Source of the DNA: Rhizobium sp. NFR07
GTDB lineage: Bacteria; Pseudomonadota; Alphaproteobacteria; Rhizobiales; Rhizobiaceae
Reading direction: 5' to 3'
Length of the DNA stretch: 64,000 bases
Assembly (NCBI RefSeq): GCF_900111905.1
Contig: NZ_FOKM01000004.1
Coordinates: forward strand, 1-64,000
Position 1 is the stretch's first letter, and every line of letters begins with the position of its first letter. The notes below the pieces were generated by a model, which worked only from the letters and a program-made list of their open reading frames with translations, was not told the DNA's origin and made no database searches. Both the position numbers and the translations under genes were made by a program. Below are positions 41,119 to 50,858 of the stretch, one piece after another.

Positions 41119-42264
41119 TCATTGCAAGCTGGTGAGCAGGTCACCCAGGAACCTGTCACAGGCGGCCAACTGGTCGATGGCGATGAATTCGTCCGGTTGA
41201 TGCCCTTGCGCCATGTCTCCCGGGCCGATGACGACGGAGGGCAGGCTCAGCTCCTCCGCAAAGAGGCCGGCTTCTGTGCCGAAGGAGACTTTTGAGGTCC
41301 TGGTGTCGGGCACGAGATTCTGGACGAAGGCGAGGGCTGGTGAGGTTTCGGCCGTCGCAAGGCCCGGATACCGGTTCTTCACATCGATCGTGACGCCGCT
41401 GCCGGGGAAGCCCGAGATAAGTGGGGCAATCCTGCTCGCCACCTTGGTTTCAAGGCGGGCGAGGATGGTACCGGCATCGTCGCCAGCGAGGTGGCGGATC
41501 TCGAAATCGACGAAGGCGTCTTCCGCAACGATATTGAGTGCCTTGCCGCCGCCGATGATGCCGGCATGGGCGGTGCTGTAGGGGATGGCGTAGTCTACGT
41601 CCCTTTTGCCGCTCGCTTCCAGTTCCATTTGGGTCTCGCGGATTGCATCCACGACGGCGCAGGCGAGATGGATCGCATTGAGGAAGAGAGGTGCTGTGGC
41701 GGAATGACCCGGCACGCCACGGCAGGTTGCCCGGGCTGCGAGTTTTCCCTTGTGGCCGATGACCGGTTTCATGCTGGTCGGTTCGCCGATGATGGCGAGT
41801 GCGGCCTTGAACTCTCGGGCTTTCAGGTCGGCCAGCAGGCTGCGGACGCCGACGCAGCCGATTTCCTCGTCATGGGAAAAGGCGATATGCAGCGGGCGCT
41901 TCAGCGGCAGGCGCGCGGCTTGCGGCGCGAGCGCCAGAACGCTTGCCAGAAATCCCTTCATGTCGGTCGTGCCGCGGCCGAGGACGCGGTCGTCACGTCG
42001 GGTAAGTGTGAATGGGTCGCAGGTCCAGGCCTGTCCTTCGACAGGGACAACATCCGTATGTCCCGAGAGGAGCACGCCGTTATCGCCCGCCGGGCCGATC
42101 GAGGCGAAGAGGTTCGCCTTTTTGCCCGTGCTGTCATGCACCAGCCGGCAATCGAAACCGTGCACGGACAGTTCGGCACGGCAGAACTCGATGATGTCGA
42201 GATTGCTGGCGGCACTGACGCTCGGGAAGGCGACGAGCTTTTCCAGGATGTCGAGCGTGTGCAT
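41119..42264 (-). CDS. M20 family deacylase (ArgE-like)
   Basis: A 381-residue zinc hydrolase of the ArgE/DapE family. Metal ligands and catalytic residues are seen in SGHTDVVP (His, Asp), GRGTTDMKG (bridging Asp), HDEEIGCVG (general-base Glu and ligand Glu), and GHQPDEF (His near the C-terminus). It is annotated as acetylornithine deacetylase by similarity, but as the last gene of a catabolic ABC/monooxygenase set it more likely removes an acyl group from the compound degraded here. A GTG at 42288 is an alternative start; the ATG used fits the family N-terminus (TLDILEKLVAFPSV). Confidence 0.88.
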   Translation of the reverse strand: MHTLDILEKLVAFPSVSAASNLDIIEFCRAELSVHGFDCRLVHDSTGKKANLFASIGPAGDNGVLLSGHTDVVPVEGQAWTCDPFTLTRRDDRVLGRGTTDMKGFLASVLALAPQAARLPLKRPLHIAFSHDEEIGCVGVRSLLADLKAREFKAALAIIGEPTSMKPVIGHKGKLAARATCRGVPGHSATAPLFLNAIHLACAVVDAIRETQMELEASGKRDVDYAIPYSTAHAGIIGGGKALNIVAEDAFVDFEIRHLAGDDAGTILARLETKVASRIAPLISGFPGSGVTIDVKNRYPGLATAETSPALAFVQNLVPDTRTSKVSFGTEAGLFAEELSLPSVVIGPGDMAQGHQPDEFIAIDQLAACDRFLGDLLTSLQ

Positions 42265-42295
42265 GTCGGATGCTTTCAGTCTTTTCACTCAGGTC

Positions 42296-44083
42296 TCAGC
42301 GGCGGGCTTTTGCCGGCCGCTGGAAGTATTCGATGGCGCAGAACAGGATCACCACGACAAGCAGCACGACGACGGAGGCTGCGGCGATGCGCGGATTGAC
42401 CGACAGCGTGATGTCGTCCCACATCTGCTTCGGCAGCGTGGTCTTCAGGCCACCACCGATGAACAGCGCCACCGTCAGTTCCTCGAAGGACTGCAGGAAG
42501 CCGGTGACGAAACCGACGATCAGGCCGGGTTTCACCAGCGGCGCGGTGATGCGGAGCGCCGTCTTCAGGCGCGTCGCGCCGAGCGTGGCAGCGGCCTGGT
42601 CCAGCCGCCAGTCATGTTCCTTGAAGGTTGCGAGCAGGATGACGAAGACGATCGGTAGCGCGATGACGCTGTGGCCGATGGCGATCGCGCTGTCGGTTGC
42701 GATCATCGACAGGCTGGCGAAGAGATAGAAGAGCGAGATGGCAATGACGATCGGCGGCACGACCATCGGCGCCATGAACAGCAGGAAGGCGGCGCCGGAA
42801 AAGCGGCTGTTCGAGCGGGCGAGGCCAAGTGCCGCGAGACCGGCGACGATGACGGTGATGAAGGCGGTGGCAAAGCCAATGCCGAAGGAGCGCAGCGTCG
42901 CCGAAACCCAGACGGGGGAGGAAAGATAGGCCTCGAACCAGCGCAGGCTGAAACCCTGCGGCGGGAAGGTGAGATAATCCGCCTCGGTAAAGGCCATGGG
43001 CACGACGCCGATAATTGGGAAAAGCAGGACGATCAGCACGATCCAGCCATAGGTGGACAGCAGGCCCTGACCGGTAATGCCCTTGAGATTGCGGGCCGAG
43101 AAGCGCTGGATGCCGGCGCAGATGCGGCCGAGCCAGCTTGTGATGAACAGTCCGAAGCGGCGCAGCTTGCCGTCCGCATGGCCCTTCTTGCCTTCGCCGG
43201 CGATGGAGGAAAGGCCAAACAGCCGGTCATAGACGAAGATGGTCAGCAGCGAGGCCAGAACCAGCAGCACGGCGAGCGCGCTGCCGAAATTCCAGTTCTG
43301 CAGCGTGTTGATCTGGGTGATGATCAGCTGGCTGATCATCGTCTCGGTGCGCCCGCCGACGAGCGACGGCGTGATGAAGAAGCCGAGCGAGGAGACGAAG
43401 ACGAGCAGGCCGGCGGTGGCGATGCCGCGACCGGACAGATGGAAGAAGATCTGCCAGAAGGCCTGGGCGCCGGTTGCGCCGAGCGTTTCGGCCGCCATGG
43501 TCAGGCGGCGGTCGATCTGGTTCATGATCGGCATCATGGTGACGACGGCGAGCGGCAGCATCGTGTGCACCATCGCGAAGATGACGGTGCCGCGGCTGAA
43601 GAGCAGTGCATCGCCGCCGGGAAGGCCGATCTTTTCCATACCGGCCGCGACGATGCCGTTGCGGCCAAGGAGTACGAGCCAGGCGAAATTCTTCACCAGC
43701 GCGCTCGTCCAGAAAGGCAGCAGCACGAACATCAGCATGATGCGCTGGCGCCGGCCCGGCATGCCGGAGAGCCAATAGGCGAGCGGATATCCGAGCAGCA
43801 GGCACCAGAGCGTCACCTGCAGCGCGATGCCGAAGGTGGTGCTGAGGACGCGCAGATAGACGGTCGAGGAGACCATCCTGGAATAGGTGGCGAGCGACAG
43901 TTCGCCCGCCTTGTCGAAGAAGCTGACGGACATCAGCTGGATCGTCGGCGCCAGGAAGAAGACGAGGATGAACAAAAGGCCGGGCACGGCCAGCCAGAAG
44001 GGCGAGGGCTTCAACCACTGCCGCAGGCGGCTGTCCGGCCCGGAGCGATTGGAAGAAAGGGATGTCGTCTCGACCACTGTCAT
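42296..44083 (-). CDS. Fused PotB-PotC type ABC permease
   Basis: A 595-residue inner-membrane protein containing two permease halves (about 25-290 and 335-590) in one chain, each with about six helices and an EAA loop (AETLGATGAQAFWQIFFHLS and AATLGATRLKTALRITAPL). Separate PotB and PotC subunits are more usual in spermidine/putrescine systems; fused forms are typical of Fe(III) FbpB. With the binding protein at 45,620 and ATPase at 46,737 it makes an importer. Confidence 0.9.
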   Translation of the reverse strand: MTVVETTSLSSNRSGPDSRLRQWLKPSPFWLAVPGLLFILVFFLAPTIQLMSVSFFDKAGELSLATYSRMVSSTVYLRVLSTTFGIALQVTLWCLLLGYPLAYWLSGMPGRRQRIMLMFVLLPFWTSALVKNFAWLVLLGRNGIVAAGMEKIGLPGGDALLFSRGTVIFAMVHTMLPLAVVTMMPIMNQIDRRLTMAAETLGATGAQAFWQIFFHLSGRGIATAGLLVFVSSLGFFITPSLVGGRTETMISQLIITQINTLQNWNFGSALAVLLVLASLLTIFVYDRLFGLSSIAGEGKKGHADGKLRRFGLFITSWLGRICAGIQRFSARNLKGITGQGLLSTYGWIVLIVLLFPIIGVVPMAFTEADYLTFPPQGFSLRWFEAYLSSPVWVSATLRSFGIGFATAFITVIVAGLAALGLARSNSRFSGAAFLLFMAPMVVPPIVIAISLFYLFASLSMIATDSAIAIGHSVIALPIVFVILLATFKEHDWRLDQAAATLGATRLKTALRITAPLVKPGLIVGFVTGFLQSFEELTVALFIGGGLKTTLPKQMWDDITLSVNPRIAAASVVVLLVVVILFCAIEYFQRPAKARR

Positions 44084-44144
44084 CTCGAACGTCTCTATTG
44101 CAGGGCAGGAGGCAGCGGATGCCGATGCCTCCTGTTTTTATCGA

Positions 44145-45476
44145 TCAACCGGCAGCGTAGCGGTTTGCCGGGCGGATCAGGCCGAGGTTTTCGCGCAATG
44201 TCGTGCCGGTATATTCGGTCTTGTAGGAGCCGCGCTCCTGCAGGATCGGGATGACCTTGTCGATGTAGTCGTCGAGATTGCCCGGATAGTAGCCGATCGG
44301 CATCATGAAGCCGTCGCCGCAACCCGCCTCGACCCATTTCTCCATGAAGTCCGCGACCTGCTCTGCCGTACCACGCATGACGCGGTTGCCGCGTCGATAG
44401 CTGGTGCTGATCTCGCGCAGCGTCTTGCCCGAATGGATGAGTTCGGAGATCTGGTTGAAATAGACCGTGTGGTTGTTGGAAGACTTCGGAATGCGGTCGA
44501 GTGGCACCGGTTCGTCGAGCGGCAGGTCGAGGAGGTTGGTCTCCAGGTCCATGCTGAGATAGAGCACGGCCAGTTCCGGCGGAACCAGCGACTGCAGGTA
44601 CTGGAACTTGTCTTCCGCGTCCTTCTCGGTGTCGCCGATGACGGCATCGAAGCCGGACAGGATGTTGAGCTGGCTGGTGTCGCGGCCGAATTTCGCCATG
44701 CGGCCCTTGAGGTCGTCGTAGAAGGCCTTGGCGGATTCCATGCTGGAGCCGGTGCCGAAGACGATTTCCGCCGTCTCGGCGGCCAGTTCCTTGCCGGCAT
44801 CGGAGGCACCTGCCTGGATGATGACCGGATGGCCCTGCGGCGAGCGGGCGACGTTCAGGCCGCCATAGACTTTGAAGAACTTACCCTGGTGATCGACCAC
44901 GTGATATTTCTTCGGGTCGAACTGCATGGCATTCGCCTTGTCGAAGATGAAGGCGTCGTCTTCCCAGGTGTCCCAATAGGCCTTGACCAGCTCAACGCAT
45001 TCCTTCGCCTTTTCGTAGCGATCGCCATGGGGCGGCAGACGCTCGAGGCCGAAATTGCGGGCGGCATAATCATTGGCCGAGGTCACCACGTTCCAGGCGA
45101 CGCGGCCCTTGGAGATATGGTCGAGGGCGGCAAACTGGCGCGCGATGTTGAAGGGCTCGAAGAAGCTGGTCGAAACCGTGCCGCCGAGGCCGATGCGGCT
45201 CGTGTTGAGCGCAAGCGCGGTCAGGACCGTGATCGGCTCGAGGCCGTTCTGGTAGATTGGCGACTTGGTCCAGGTGTCGAGATATTCCGTGCGGGTCGCT
45301 GGCGTGTCGGCGATGAAGAACAGGTCGAACAGTCCTTCCTCGAGCCGCTTTGCCGTGCGGATATAGTAGTCGATATTGGTGTCGGCGCCGGCTTCGGCTT
45401 CCGGCAGGCGCCAGCCGGCCTTGTGGTAGCCGTTGGCCTGGAAAAGGCAGCTCAGTACGATCTTCTTCTTGCTCAT
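44145..45476 (-). CDS. LLM-class flavin monooxygenase (NtaA/SnaA/DszA family)
   Basis: A 443-residue FMNH2-dependent monooxygenase of the bacterial luciferase-like nitrilotriacetate monooxygenase group. Family features: GLFDLFFIADTPA, ALNTSRIGLGGTVSTSF, GRVAWNVVTSANDYAARNFG and the C-terminal QERGSYKTEYTGTTLRENLGL. Such enzymes need reduced flavin from a partner; the only reductase nearby is at 50,292. The frame continues far upstream, but the ATG at 45476 begins the conserved domain. It lies between the binding protein and the permease genes of the same importer. Confidence 0.92.
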   Translation of the reverse strand: MSKKKIVLSCLFQANGYHKAGWRLPEAEAGADTNIDYYIRTAKRLEEGLFDLFFIADTPATRTEYLDTWTKSPIYQNGLEPITVLTALALNTSRIGLGGTVSTSFFEPFNIARQFAALDHISKGRVAWNVVTSANDYAARNFGLERLPPHGDRYEKAKECVELVKAYWDTWEDDAFIFDKANAMQFDPKKYHVVDHQGKFFKVYGGLNVARSPQGHPVIIQAGASDAGKELAAETAEIVFGTGSSMESAKAFYDDLKGRMAKFGRDTSQLNILSGFDAVIGDTEKDAEDKFQYLQSLVPPELAVLYLSMDLETNLLDLPLDEPVPLDRIPKSSNNHTVYFNQISELIHSGKTLREISTSYRRGNRVMRGTAEQVADFMEKWVEAGCGDGFMMPIGYYPGNLDDYIDKVIPILQERGSYKTEYTGTTLRENLGLIRPANRYAAG

Positions 45477-45580
45477 CTTCGTGCTCTTGAAACGCCGTGC
45501 GCCACCCGGGGATGGGCGAAACTGGAAAAAAGAGACCGGACGCCCTGAAATAGCGGAGTAAGCGGGCGCCCGGCGGAAAG

Positions 45581-45612
45581 GATGCCCGGGCAGGTTGGGA
45601 AACCCGGGCATC
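45581..45612 (-). terminator. Hairpin after the binding-protein gene
   Basis: A perfect 10-bp stem (45581-45590 and 45603-45612) with a 12-nt loop, eight bases past the binding-protein stop; CCTTTCC follows on the minus strand. It may act as a weak terminator or 3'-end stabiliser that keeps binding-protein mRNA above that of the downstream genes. Confidence 0.6.
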
Positions 45613-45619
45613 AGGGAAA

Positions 45620-46684
45620 CTAGAGAAGCAGGAATTCCTGCATGCGCTCGACGGCCTCGTCGTAATTGGTCGACCACCACTTGGAGTCGATCTCGTAGAG
45701 GTTGCCGAAGTTTTCCGGGGCGGTCGGCAGAACGGCACGGCGTTCGGCCGGCATGAAGTCGAAGGACTTCTTGTTGGTCGGGCCGTTGGCAACGATGCTG
45801 GTATAGGCGGCCTGCTGTTCCGGCTTCATGCAGAACTTGATGAATTCGTGCGCTGCCGCCGTGTTCGGTGCGCCCTGAACGATCGACCAGCCGTCGACGC
45901 TGTAGCCGCCCTGCCATACGGTCTTGACCGGAGCGCCCGATGCGGTTGCCGCGTAGGCGCGGGCCGACCAGGTGTCGGTAGCATCGACTTCGCCGTTCTG
46001 CAGGATCTGGGTGTTGTGCGCGCCGCTCGTCCACCAGACGGCGACGTGAGGCTTCAGCTCTTCGAGCTTCTTGTAGGCGCGGTCCATGTCGAGCGGGTAG
46101 AGGTCCTTCGGCGCGACGCCATCGGCGAGCAGGGCGAATTCGAGTGCTGCCCAGGCGCCCTTGTAGAAGCCGCGTCGGCCCGGGAACTTGTCGACATCCC
46201 AGAACTCGGCCCAGTTCGACGGACCGGCTTCCTTGAACTTGTCGGTGCGGTAGGCCATGACGGCGCCGAAGACGGAGAAGCCGAGCCAGTTGTCGGTCAG
46301 CATGCCCGGCAGGATGTCGGCGGTGTCCGGGCTCTCGATTTCGAGAGGCGCGATATACTGCTTGTCTTCGGACAGGCGCATGACATGGTCCGGCGTGACC
46401 ATGCAGACGTCCCAGAGATAGGACTTGGTATCGACCTGCAGCTTGAACTGGGTGACCGGATCCGGATCATGCGCTACGCCGACAACCTTTATGCCGGTCG
46501 CCTTTTCGAAGGGCTCGTAGAAGGTCTTCTTGATGGCTTCGCCCGGCGCGCCGCCGACATCGGCGACGGTCAGCTGACCGGCGGCGAAGGAAGAGCGCAT
46601 CAGGGCAGGGCTGGCGAGCGCACCGGCGGCAAGGCCGGCGGTCTTTAGAACATTACGGCGCGTGGGCATGAGAAACGACGACAT
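45620..46684 (-). CDS. PotD-like ABC substrate-binding protein, Tat-exported
   Basis: A 354-residue binding protein of the spermidine/putrescine (PotD, family 1-like) group. The N-terminus RRNVLKTAGLAAGALASP has a twin-arginine motif, so it is probably exported folded by Tat. Family pattern: DNWLGFSVFGAVMAYRTDKF, SNWAEFWDVDKFPGRRGF. The start follows GGGA by eight bases. It supplies the fused permease and PotA-like ATPase of the catabolic island. Confidence 0.92.
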   Translation of the reverse strand: MSSFLMPTRRNVLKTAGLAAGALASPALMRSSFAAGQLTVADVGGAPGEAIKKTFYEPFEKATGIKVVGVAHDPDPVTQFKLQVDTKSYLWDVCMVTPDHVMRLSEDKQYIAPLEIESPDTADILPGMLTDNWLGFSVFGAVMAYRTDKFKEAGPSNWAEFWDVDKFPGRRGFYKGAWAALEFALLADGVAPKDLYPLDMDRAYKKLEELKPHVAVWWTSGAHNTQILQNGEVDATDTWSARAYAATASGAPVKTVWQGGYSVDGWSIVQGAPNTAAAHEFIKFCMKPEQQAAYTSIVANGPTNKKSFDFMPAERRAVLPTAPENFGNLYEIDSKWWSTNYDEAVERMQEFLLL

Positions 46685-46736
46685 CTTGGTTCCCTTCTTT
46701 GTTATGTTTGAGGCATGCGGATGCAGAGGCTTTGGG

Positions 46737-47831
46737 TCATCGGTCGAGGAAGCGGGTATCCTCCGGTTTCCAGGACAGACCGACCATGTCGCCGATCGGA
46801 AGATGCGGCAGGCTCGACGAGCGGCGCGCGGTGACGGTGAAGCCGCTCTCGAGCCGGATCATCAGCGAGCATTCCGGGCCCGCATAGATCGTCTCGATCA
46901 GGCGGCCGGACAGCATGGCGCCTTCGGCGGCTTCGATGCGGATATGCTTGGGACGCAGCACGAGATAGCCGCGTTCGGCCGTCGCTTCCGTCGGCAGCGG
47001 CAGGGCGCCGTCGGACGTCTCGAGGCGCCCGTTGGCCACCGTTCCCTCGAAAATGTTCGAAATGCCGATGAAGTCGGCGGCGAAGCGACTGACCGGGCGC
47101 TCGTACATTTCCTGGGGTGAGCAGATCTGCTCGATACGGCCGGCATTCATCAGGCAGATGCGGTCGGACAGCGCCAGCGCCTCTTCCTGGTCGTGGGTGA
47201 CGAAGATGATCGTCGAGCCCGTCTCGCGATGAATACGGCGGATCTCGATCTGCATCGCTTCGCGCAGCTTGCGGTCGAGCGCGGAAAGTGACTCGTCCAT
47301 CAGGATCAGCGAGGGGCTGTAGACGAGGCAGCGGGCCAGCGCCACGCGCTGCTGCTGGCCCCCGGAAAGCTCTGACGGGAAGCGCTTGCCGAAATCGGCG
47401 AGCCCGACCATGTCCAGCACTTCGGCGATGCGCTTGCCGGCATCGGACTTGGCCACGCGGCGCATCTCCAGCGGGAAGGCGATATTCTCGTATACGGTCA
47501 GGTGGGGAAAGAGTGCGTAGTTCTGGAAGACGACGCCCACATCGCGCTCGCTTGCAACGCTTTCCGTATGGTCTCGGCCGTCGATATAGAGCCGGCCGTC
47601 ACTCGGCTTCACGAGGCCGCAGATCAGCTGCAGCATGGTCGTCTTGCCGGAGCCGGAGGGCCCAAGAAGGGTCAAGAGTTCGCCGGCATTGACCTTCAGA
47701 TCGGTGGGGTTGAGCGCGGCGAAGCCATCATAGAATTTGCAGAGACCCTGGGCATGGAGCTTCAATCTCGCCGGTTCGTCCGGAGTGCCGATCGGCTTTG
47801 CTGTCGTCAGGTCGATCACGCTGTTCTTCAT
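46737..47831 (-). CDS. PotA-like ABC ATP-binding protein
   Basis: A 364-residue ATPase with Walker A GPSGSGKTT, Q-loop FQNYALFPHLTVYEN, signature LSGGQQQRVALARCL, Walker B LILMDES (Ser where Pro is normal), and a C-terminal TOBE domain (about 275-360). It is the first gene of the leftward operon, preceded by a promoter that carries the TTAG-N7-CTAA dyad. No good Shine-Dalgarno is visible before the ATG. Confidence 0.92.
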   Translation of the reverse strand: MKNSVIDLTTAKPIGTPDEPARLKLHAQGLCKFYDGFAALNPTDLKVNAGELLTLLGPSGSGKTTMLQLICGLVKPSDGRLYIDGRDHTESVASERDVGVVFQNYALFPHLTVYENIAFPLEMRRVAKSDAGKRIAEVLDMVGLADFGKRFPSELSGGQQQRVALARCLVYSPSLILMDESLSALDRKLREAMQIEIRRIHRETGSTIIFVTHDQEEALALSDRICLMNAGRIEQICSPQEMYERPVSRFAADFIGISNIFEGTVANGRLETSDGALPLPTEATAERGYLVLRPKHIRIEAAEGAMLSGRLIETIYAGPECSLMIRLESGFTVTARRSSSLPHLPIGDMVGLSWKPEDTRFLDR

Positions 47832-47927
47832 ATGGCTGTTTTATCCAATAGTTCCGGCCCGATGCCGCTTTCCACCAAGGCTGGAGCGTCTTGGAGGCAA
47901 GTAAGCCGGACGGTTCGGGGGGTGTAA

Positions 47928-47965
47928 ATTATGAAATTCTGGCCCAGTGCTTAGCCCCTGTCTAA
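47928..47965 (-). promoter_or_regulatory. LysR-box promoter of the potA-like operon
   Basis: Dyad TTAG-N7-CTAA at 47951-47965 lies 17 nt upstream of the -10 hexamer CATAAT (minus strand, 47928-47933), so it covers the -35 position. This is the T-N11-A form expected of LysR-family sites. The same layout is present at 53,240 and 53,312. Confidence 0.65.
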
Positions 47966-48035
47966 TCATTGGCCGCTGCCAATAAAATGGGCAAGTCTGA
48001 TTTGGGGCGTAGGCGTACGGTGGCGCGGGCAGTCG

Positions 48036-48986
48036 TCAGTCGAGACGAATGCGCTTCTCCATCACGGGTGCCACCATGCCGGGAATGTAAGCATCGGAGA
48101 TGCGGTTCCGGCAGTGATTTTCGAAGAGTTCGATGAGCCGTGACTTGCGCCGTTCCTTCGGCGAAACCAGGCCAATCACCATCGGCCGGTGATCGCCGGC
48201 AAGCCTGACGCGCACGACCTTTCGGCCGTCCATCGCGGTATCCGAGCGCGGCCGGACATTGGCGAGCGTATAGCCATAGCCGTTGGCGACCATGGTGCGC
48301 AGGATATCCTGATGCGGGGAGCGTGCCGCAATGTGCGGGGTGAGCCCTTCCTGCATGAAGATCGCCAGAAAATATTCGCGGCTGATCGGCAGGTCGAGAA
48401 GAAGAAGCGGTTCGCTCGCTATATCCTTGACGGTGACTGCCGAGAGGCGGGCGAAGGGATGGATTTCGCCCACCAGAACATGCGGCGGCAGGCTTGCCAG
48501 CGGCACGAAATCGAAGCCCTCAGGGACGTGCAGGTCGTAGGTGATCGCGACGTCTATTTCGGCGCTCGCCAGTTTCTGCAGCAGCGTATCGTGATCGCCG
48601 ACCACCTGCATCACCTTGGTCGACGGAAAGGCTGAGGTGAAGGCGTGGGAAAGCTCCGGCATGATCATCGGCGCCAGCGTCACCATGCAGCCGAGCGTCA
48701 GCTGACCGCGGATCTTGTCATTGGCCTCGCTGGCGACCTCGTAAAGCTGCTGGGCATGTTCGACAAGGCGCTTGGCTTCGACGAGAAGTGCCTTGCCGGC
48801 CGGCGTCAGGGTCAGTCCCTGGGCATGGCGGCGGACGAAGAGCTGGGTGTCCAGCTCCTGCTCGAGATGAGCGATGGCCGTGGAAATCGAGGGCTGGGAA
48901 ATGTTCACCCGCTCGGAGGCGAGCGTGATGCTGCCCGTCTCTGCAGTTGCGATGAAATATTCGATCTGACGAAGCGTGTAACGCAT
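48036..48986 (-). CDS. LysR-family transcriptional regulator
   Basis: A 316-residue LysR-type regulator: N-terminal winged HTH (about 1-60, RQIEYFIATAETGSITLASERVNISQPSISTAIAHLE is the region, key part VNISQPSISTAI) and a two-lobed effector domain. It lies downstream of the DUF1028 gene and upstream of the potA-like operon, all on the minus strand, between the two sets of genes that share the TTAG-N7-CTAA promoters. It is the obvious candidate to bind them. It lacks the usual divergent target gene. Confidence 0.92.
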   Translation of the reverse strand: MRYTLRQIEYFIATAETGSITLASERVNISQPSISTAIAHLEQELDTQLFVRRHAQGLTLTPAGKALLVEAKRLVEHAQQLYEVASEANDKIRGQLTLGCMVTLAPMIMPELSHAFTSAFPSTKVMQVVGDHDTLLQKLASAEIDVAITYDLHVPEGFDFVPLASLPPHVLVGEIHPFARLSAVTVKDIASEPLLLLDLPISREYFLAIFMQEGLTPHIAARSPHQDILRTMVANGYGYTLANVRPRSDTAMDGRKVVRVRLAGDHRPMVIGLVSPKERRKSRLIELFENHCRNRISDAYIPGMVAPVMEKRIRLD

Positions 48987-49131
48987 ACCGCGGCCCGAAC
49001 CCTACTGCCCACATCTGGCGACACGGCCCTGACGAGGTCGCAACTCTGCGGCCCCGTCATGCGGCTTATCATTTCATCCTTTTAAGGAAGCATGCCGGTT
49101 TCGGGAAGACCAATGTCGGCAACCAGAGCTT

Positions 49132-49806
49132 TCATTCGTCGCCCGGAACGCCATAGCTTGGCGCCGATTGCGGCTTGATGGCACGGGTGACATAATCCTC
49201 GAGCTGCGGCTTGTAGAGTGACCAGAGTTTTTCGAGCTCGCCGATCGGATCTTCCTCCGCCCAGTCGATCCTGAGATCGGCGATCGGCCAACTGACCTCG
49301 CGCACCATGAGCAGGCCGGCGGAATGAACCGGGCCGGCCTCGCCGCCAGCAGCAACACCCGCCTGCATGGCCGCGATCAGTCGGTCGCCGAGTGCGCCTT
49401 CGCTGGTCTCGAAGGCCGCAACCATCTTTGCCGGTACCTCAGTATTCGACAGGAGATTGCCTGCAGCGGCGCAATCCTTGCCCTTCGCCATGGCGTGAAT
49501 ACCGAGCGTCTGCGGCCCGGCGTGAAGGGCAACCCGGCCCGCGGCGTCGAGCAGCACCAGCTGGCGATAGTCGGCGGTGTCATAGCCGTCGAGAAGTCGG
49601 GCCAGAGCTTCCTCCGCCGAAAGCCCGGACTGCATCAGGTCGAGCCCCTTCGGTCCGAGCAAAGGATCGGTGATGTTCTGCGTTGCTACCACACCGACGC
49701 CCGGCCGCGCATGGGCGCAGCGCGCCGCCACGGCCGGAGAAGACGACGAGATGGCGATGCCAAACGTGCCGGTCTGTTCACAACGGCCGCTGATCGAGAA
49801 GGTCAT
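49132..49806 (-). CDS. DUF1028 family protein (Ntn-hydrolase-like)
   Basis: A 224-residue DUF1028 protein (FSISGRCEQTGTFGIAISSSSPAVAARCAHARPG is the family N-terminus; key part GIAISSSSPAVAAR). The family has an Ntn-hydrolase-like fold and no firmly established role. No signal peptide. AGAGG lies eight bases ahead of the start. It is 24 bp downstream of the RidA gene. In such settings it is often found with RidA and amide or N-heterocycle catabolism genes. Confidence 0.88.
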   Translation of the reverse strand: MTFSISGRCEQTGTFGIAISSSSPAVAARCAHARPGVGVVATQNITDPLLGPKGLDLMQSGLSAEEALARLLDGYDTADYRQLVLLDAAGRVALHAGPQTLGIHAMAKGKDCAAAGNLLSNTEVPAKMVAAFETSEGALGDRLIAAMQAGVAAGGEAGPVHSAGLLMVREVSWPIADLRIDWAEEDPIGELEKLWSLYKPQLEDYVTRAIKPQSAPSYGVPGDE

Positions 49807-49830
49807 GGATTGGCCTCTTGCTGTTGCCGC

Positions 49831-50247
49831 TCAGTCGGGAATGACGGCGGTCGCGTCGATCTCGACCAGCCATTCCGGGCGGGCGAGGGCGGAGACTACG
49901 ATGCCGGTGGAAACCGGGTAGACGCCCTTCAGCCACTTGCCGACGACGCGGTAGACCGCCTCGCGATAACGCGGATCGATGAGGTAGATGGTGATCTTGG
50001 TGATGTGCTCCAGCTCGCCGCCGGCTTCCTTCAGCAGCATGGCGATATTGGCCATGGCCTGCTCGGCCTGTGCGCCCGCATCGCCGATGCCGACATTTTC
50101 CGACGTATCGAGATTCTGGCCGATCTGGCCGCGCAGGAACACAAGGCTGCCGCGTGCGACGACCGCCTGGCAGAGATCGTTGTCAAGGTTCTGCTCGGGA
50201 TAGGTGGCCTTGGTGTTGAACTGGCGGATGCGCTTGTGGACGACCAT
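49831..50247 (-). CDS. RidA/YjgF family enamine-imine deaminase
   Basis: A 138-residue RidA-family protein (VVARGSLVFLRGQIGQNLD, ITKITIYLIDPRYREAVYRVVG). The family's substrate-binding Arg is probably the one in LARPEWLVEIDATAV. RidA proteins hydrolyse reactive enamines/imines, and in the Rut pathway a member acts after a flavin monooxygenase. Here it follows the flavin reductase and HpaB-like gene, so a reactive nitrogen-containing intermediate is likely in the pathway. Confidence 0.92.
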   Translation of the reverse strand: MVVHKRIRQFNTKATYPEQNLDNDLCQAVVARGSLVFLRGQIGQNLDTSENVGIGDAGAQAEQAMANIAMLLKEAGGELEHITKITIYLIDPRYREAVYRVVGKWLKGVYPVSTGIVVSALARPEWLVEIDATAVIPD

Positions 50248-50291
50248 GATTTTTCAAGCCTTTTCAAAGTCTATGAGAGAATGTCTGCCGC

Positions 50292-50825
50292 TTATGCGGA
50301 AACAGCGAGTGGTTCGGGTTCGATACGGGCCGGACGCCCATAGGCGCGGCCCGAATAGATGAGAGGCATGCCATCGCCCTCGTCGGAGATGGCGATCACC
50401 TCGCCGATGAAGATATGGTGGGTACTGATCTGCTGCTCGTTTGCAAGACGGCATTCGAAGGAAATCAGTCCGCCGCGCAGCCGGGGCGCGCCCGTTATGC
50501 CCACCTCCCAGTCTGTCGGAGAGAATTTCTCGTCGCCGGTACCGGCCATTCGGCCCGCGAAACGGTCGGAGATCGCCGACTGATCATCCTTCAGGATATT
50601 GACGCAGAACGTTCCGTTCTCGCGGATGGCCTGGGCTGTCACGCTGTTCTGGTTCATGCAGACGAGAAGCGTCGGGGAGGCGCCGTCGGCGGAGACCGAG
50701 GACATGGCCGAGACGGTCGCGCCGGAGCGCCCGGCCGGGCCCGCGGTCGTGACGATGTTGACGGTACAGGCCGCCTTGCTCATGGCGCTGACGAACGCTG
50801 CTTTCAGGTTGTTTTCCAAAGGCAT
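50292..50825 (-). CDS. NAD(P)H:flavin reductase (HpaC-like)
   Basis: A 177-residue flavin reductase-like domain protein. Features: TVNIVTTAGPAGRSGATVSAMSSVS (flavin-binding), NILKDDQSAISDRFAG, and HHIFIGEVIAI. It would reduce free FAD or FMN for the HpaB-type oxygenase encoded just upstream in the operon, and perhaps also for the LLM monooxygenase at 44,145, as no second reductase is present. Confidence 0.92.
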   Translation of the reverse strand: MPLENNLKAAFVSAMSKAACTVNIVTTAGPAGRSGATVSAMSSVSADGASPTLLVCMNQNSVTAQAIRENGTFCVNILKDDQSAISDRFAGRMAGTGDEKFSPTDWEVGITGAPRLRGGLISFECRLANEQQISTHHIFIGEVIAISDEGDGMPLIYSGRAYGRPARIEPEPLAVSA

Positions 50826-50858
50826 ATCCTCTTCAAGATAATCCGCTCAAAGGCTTGG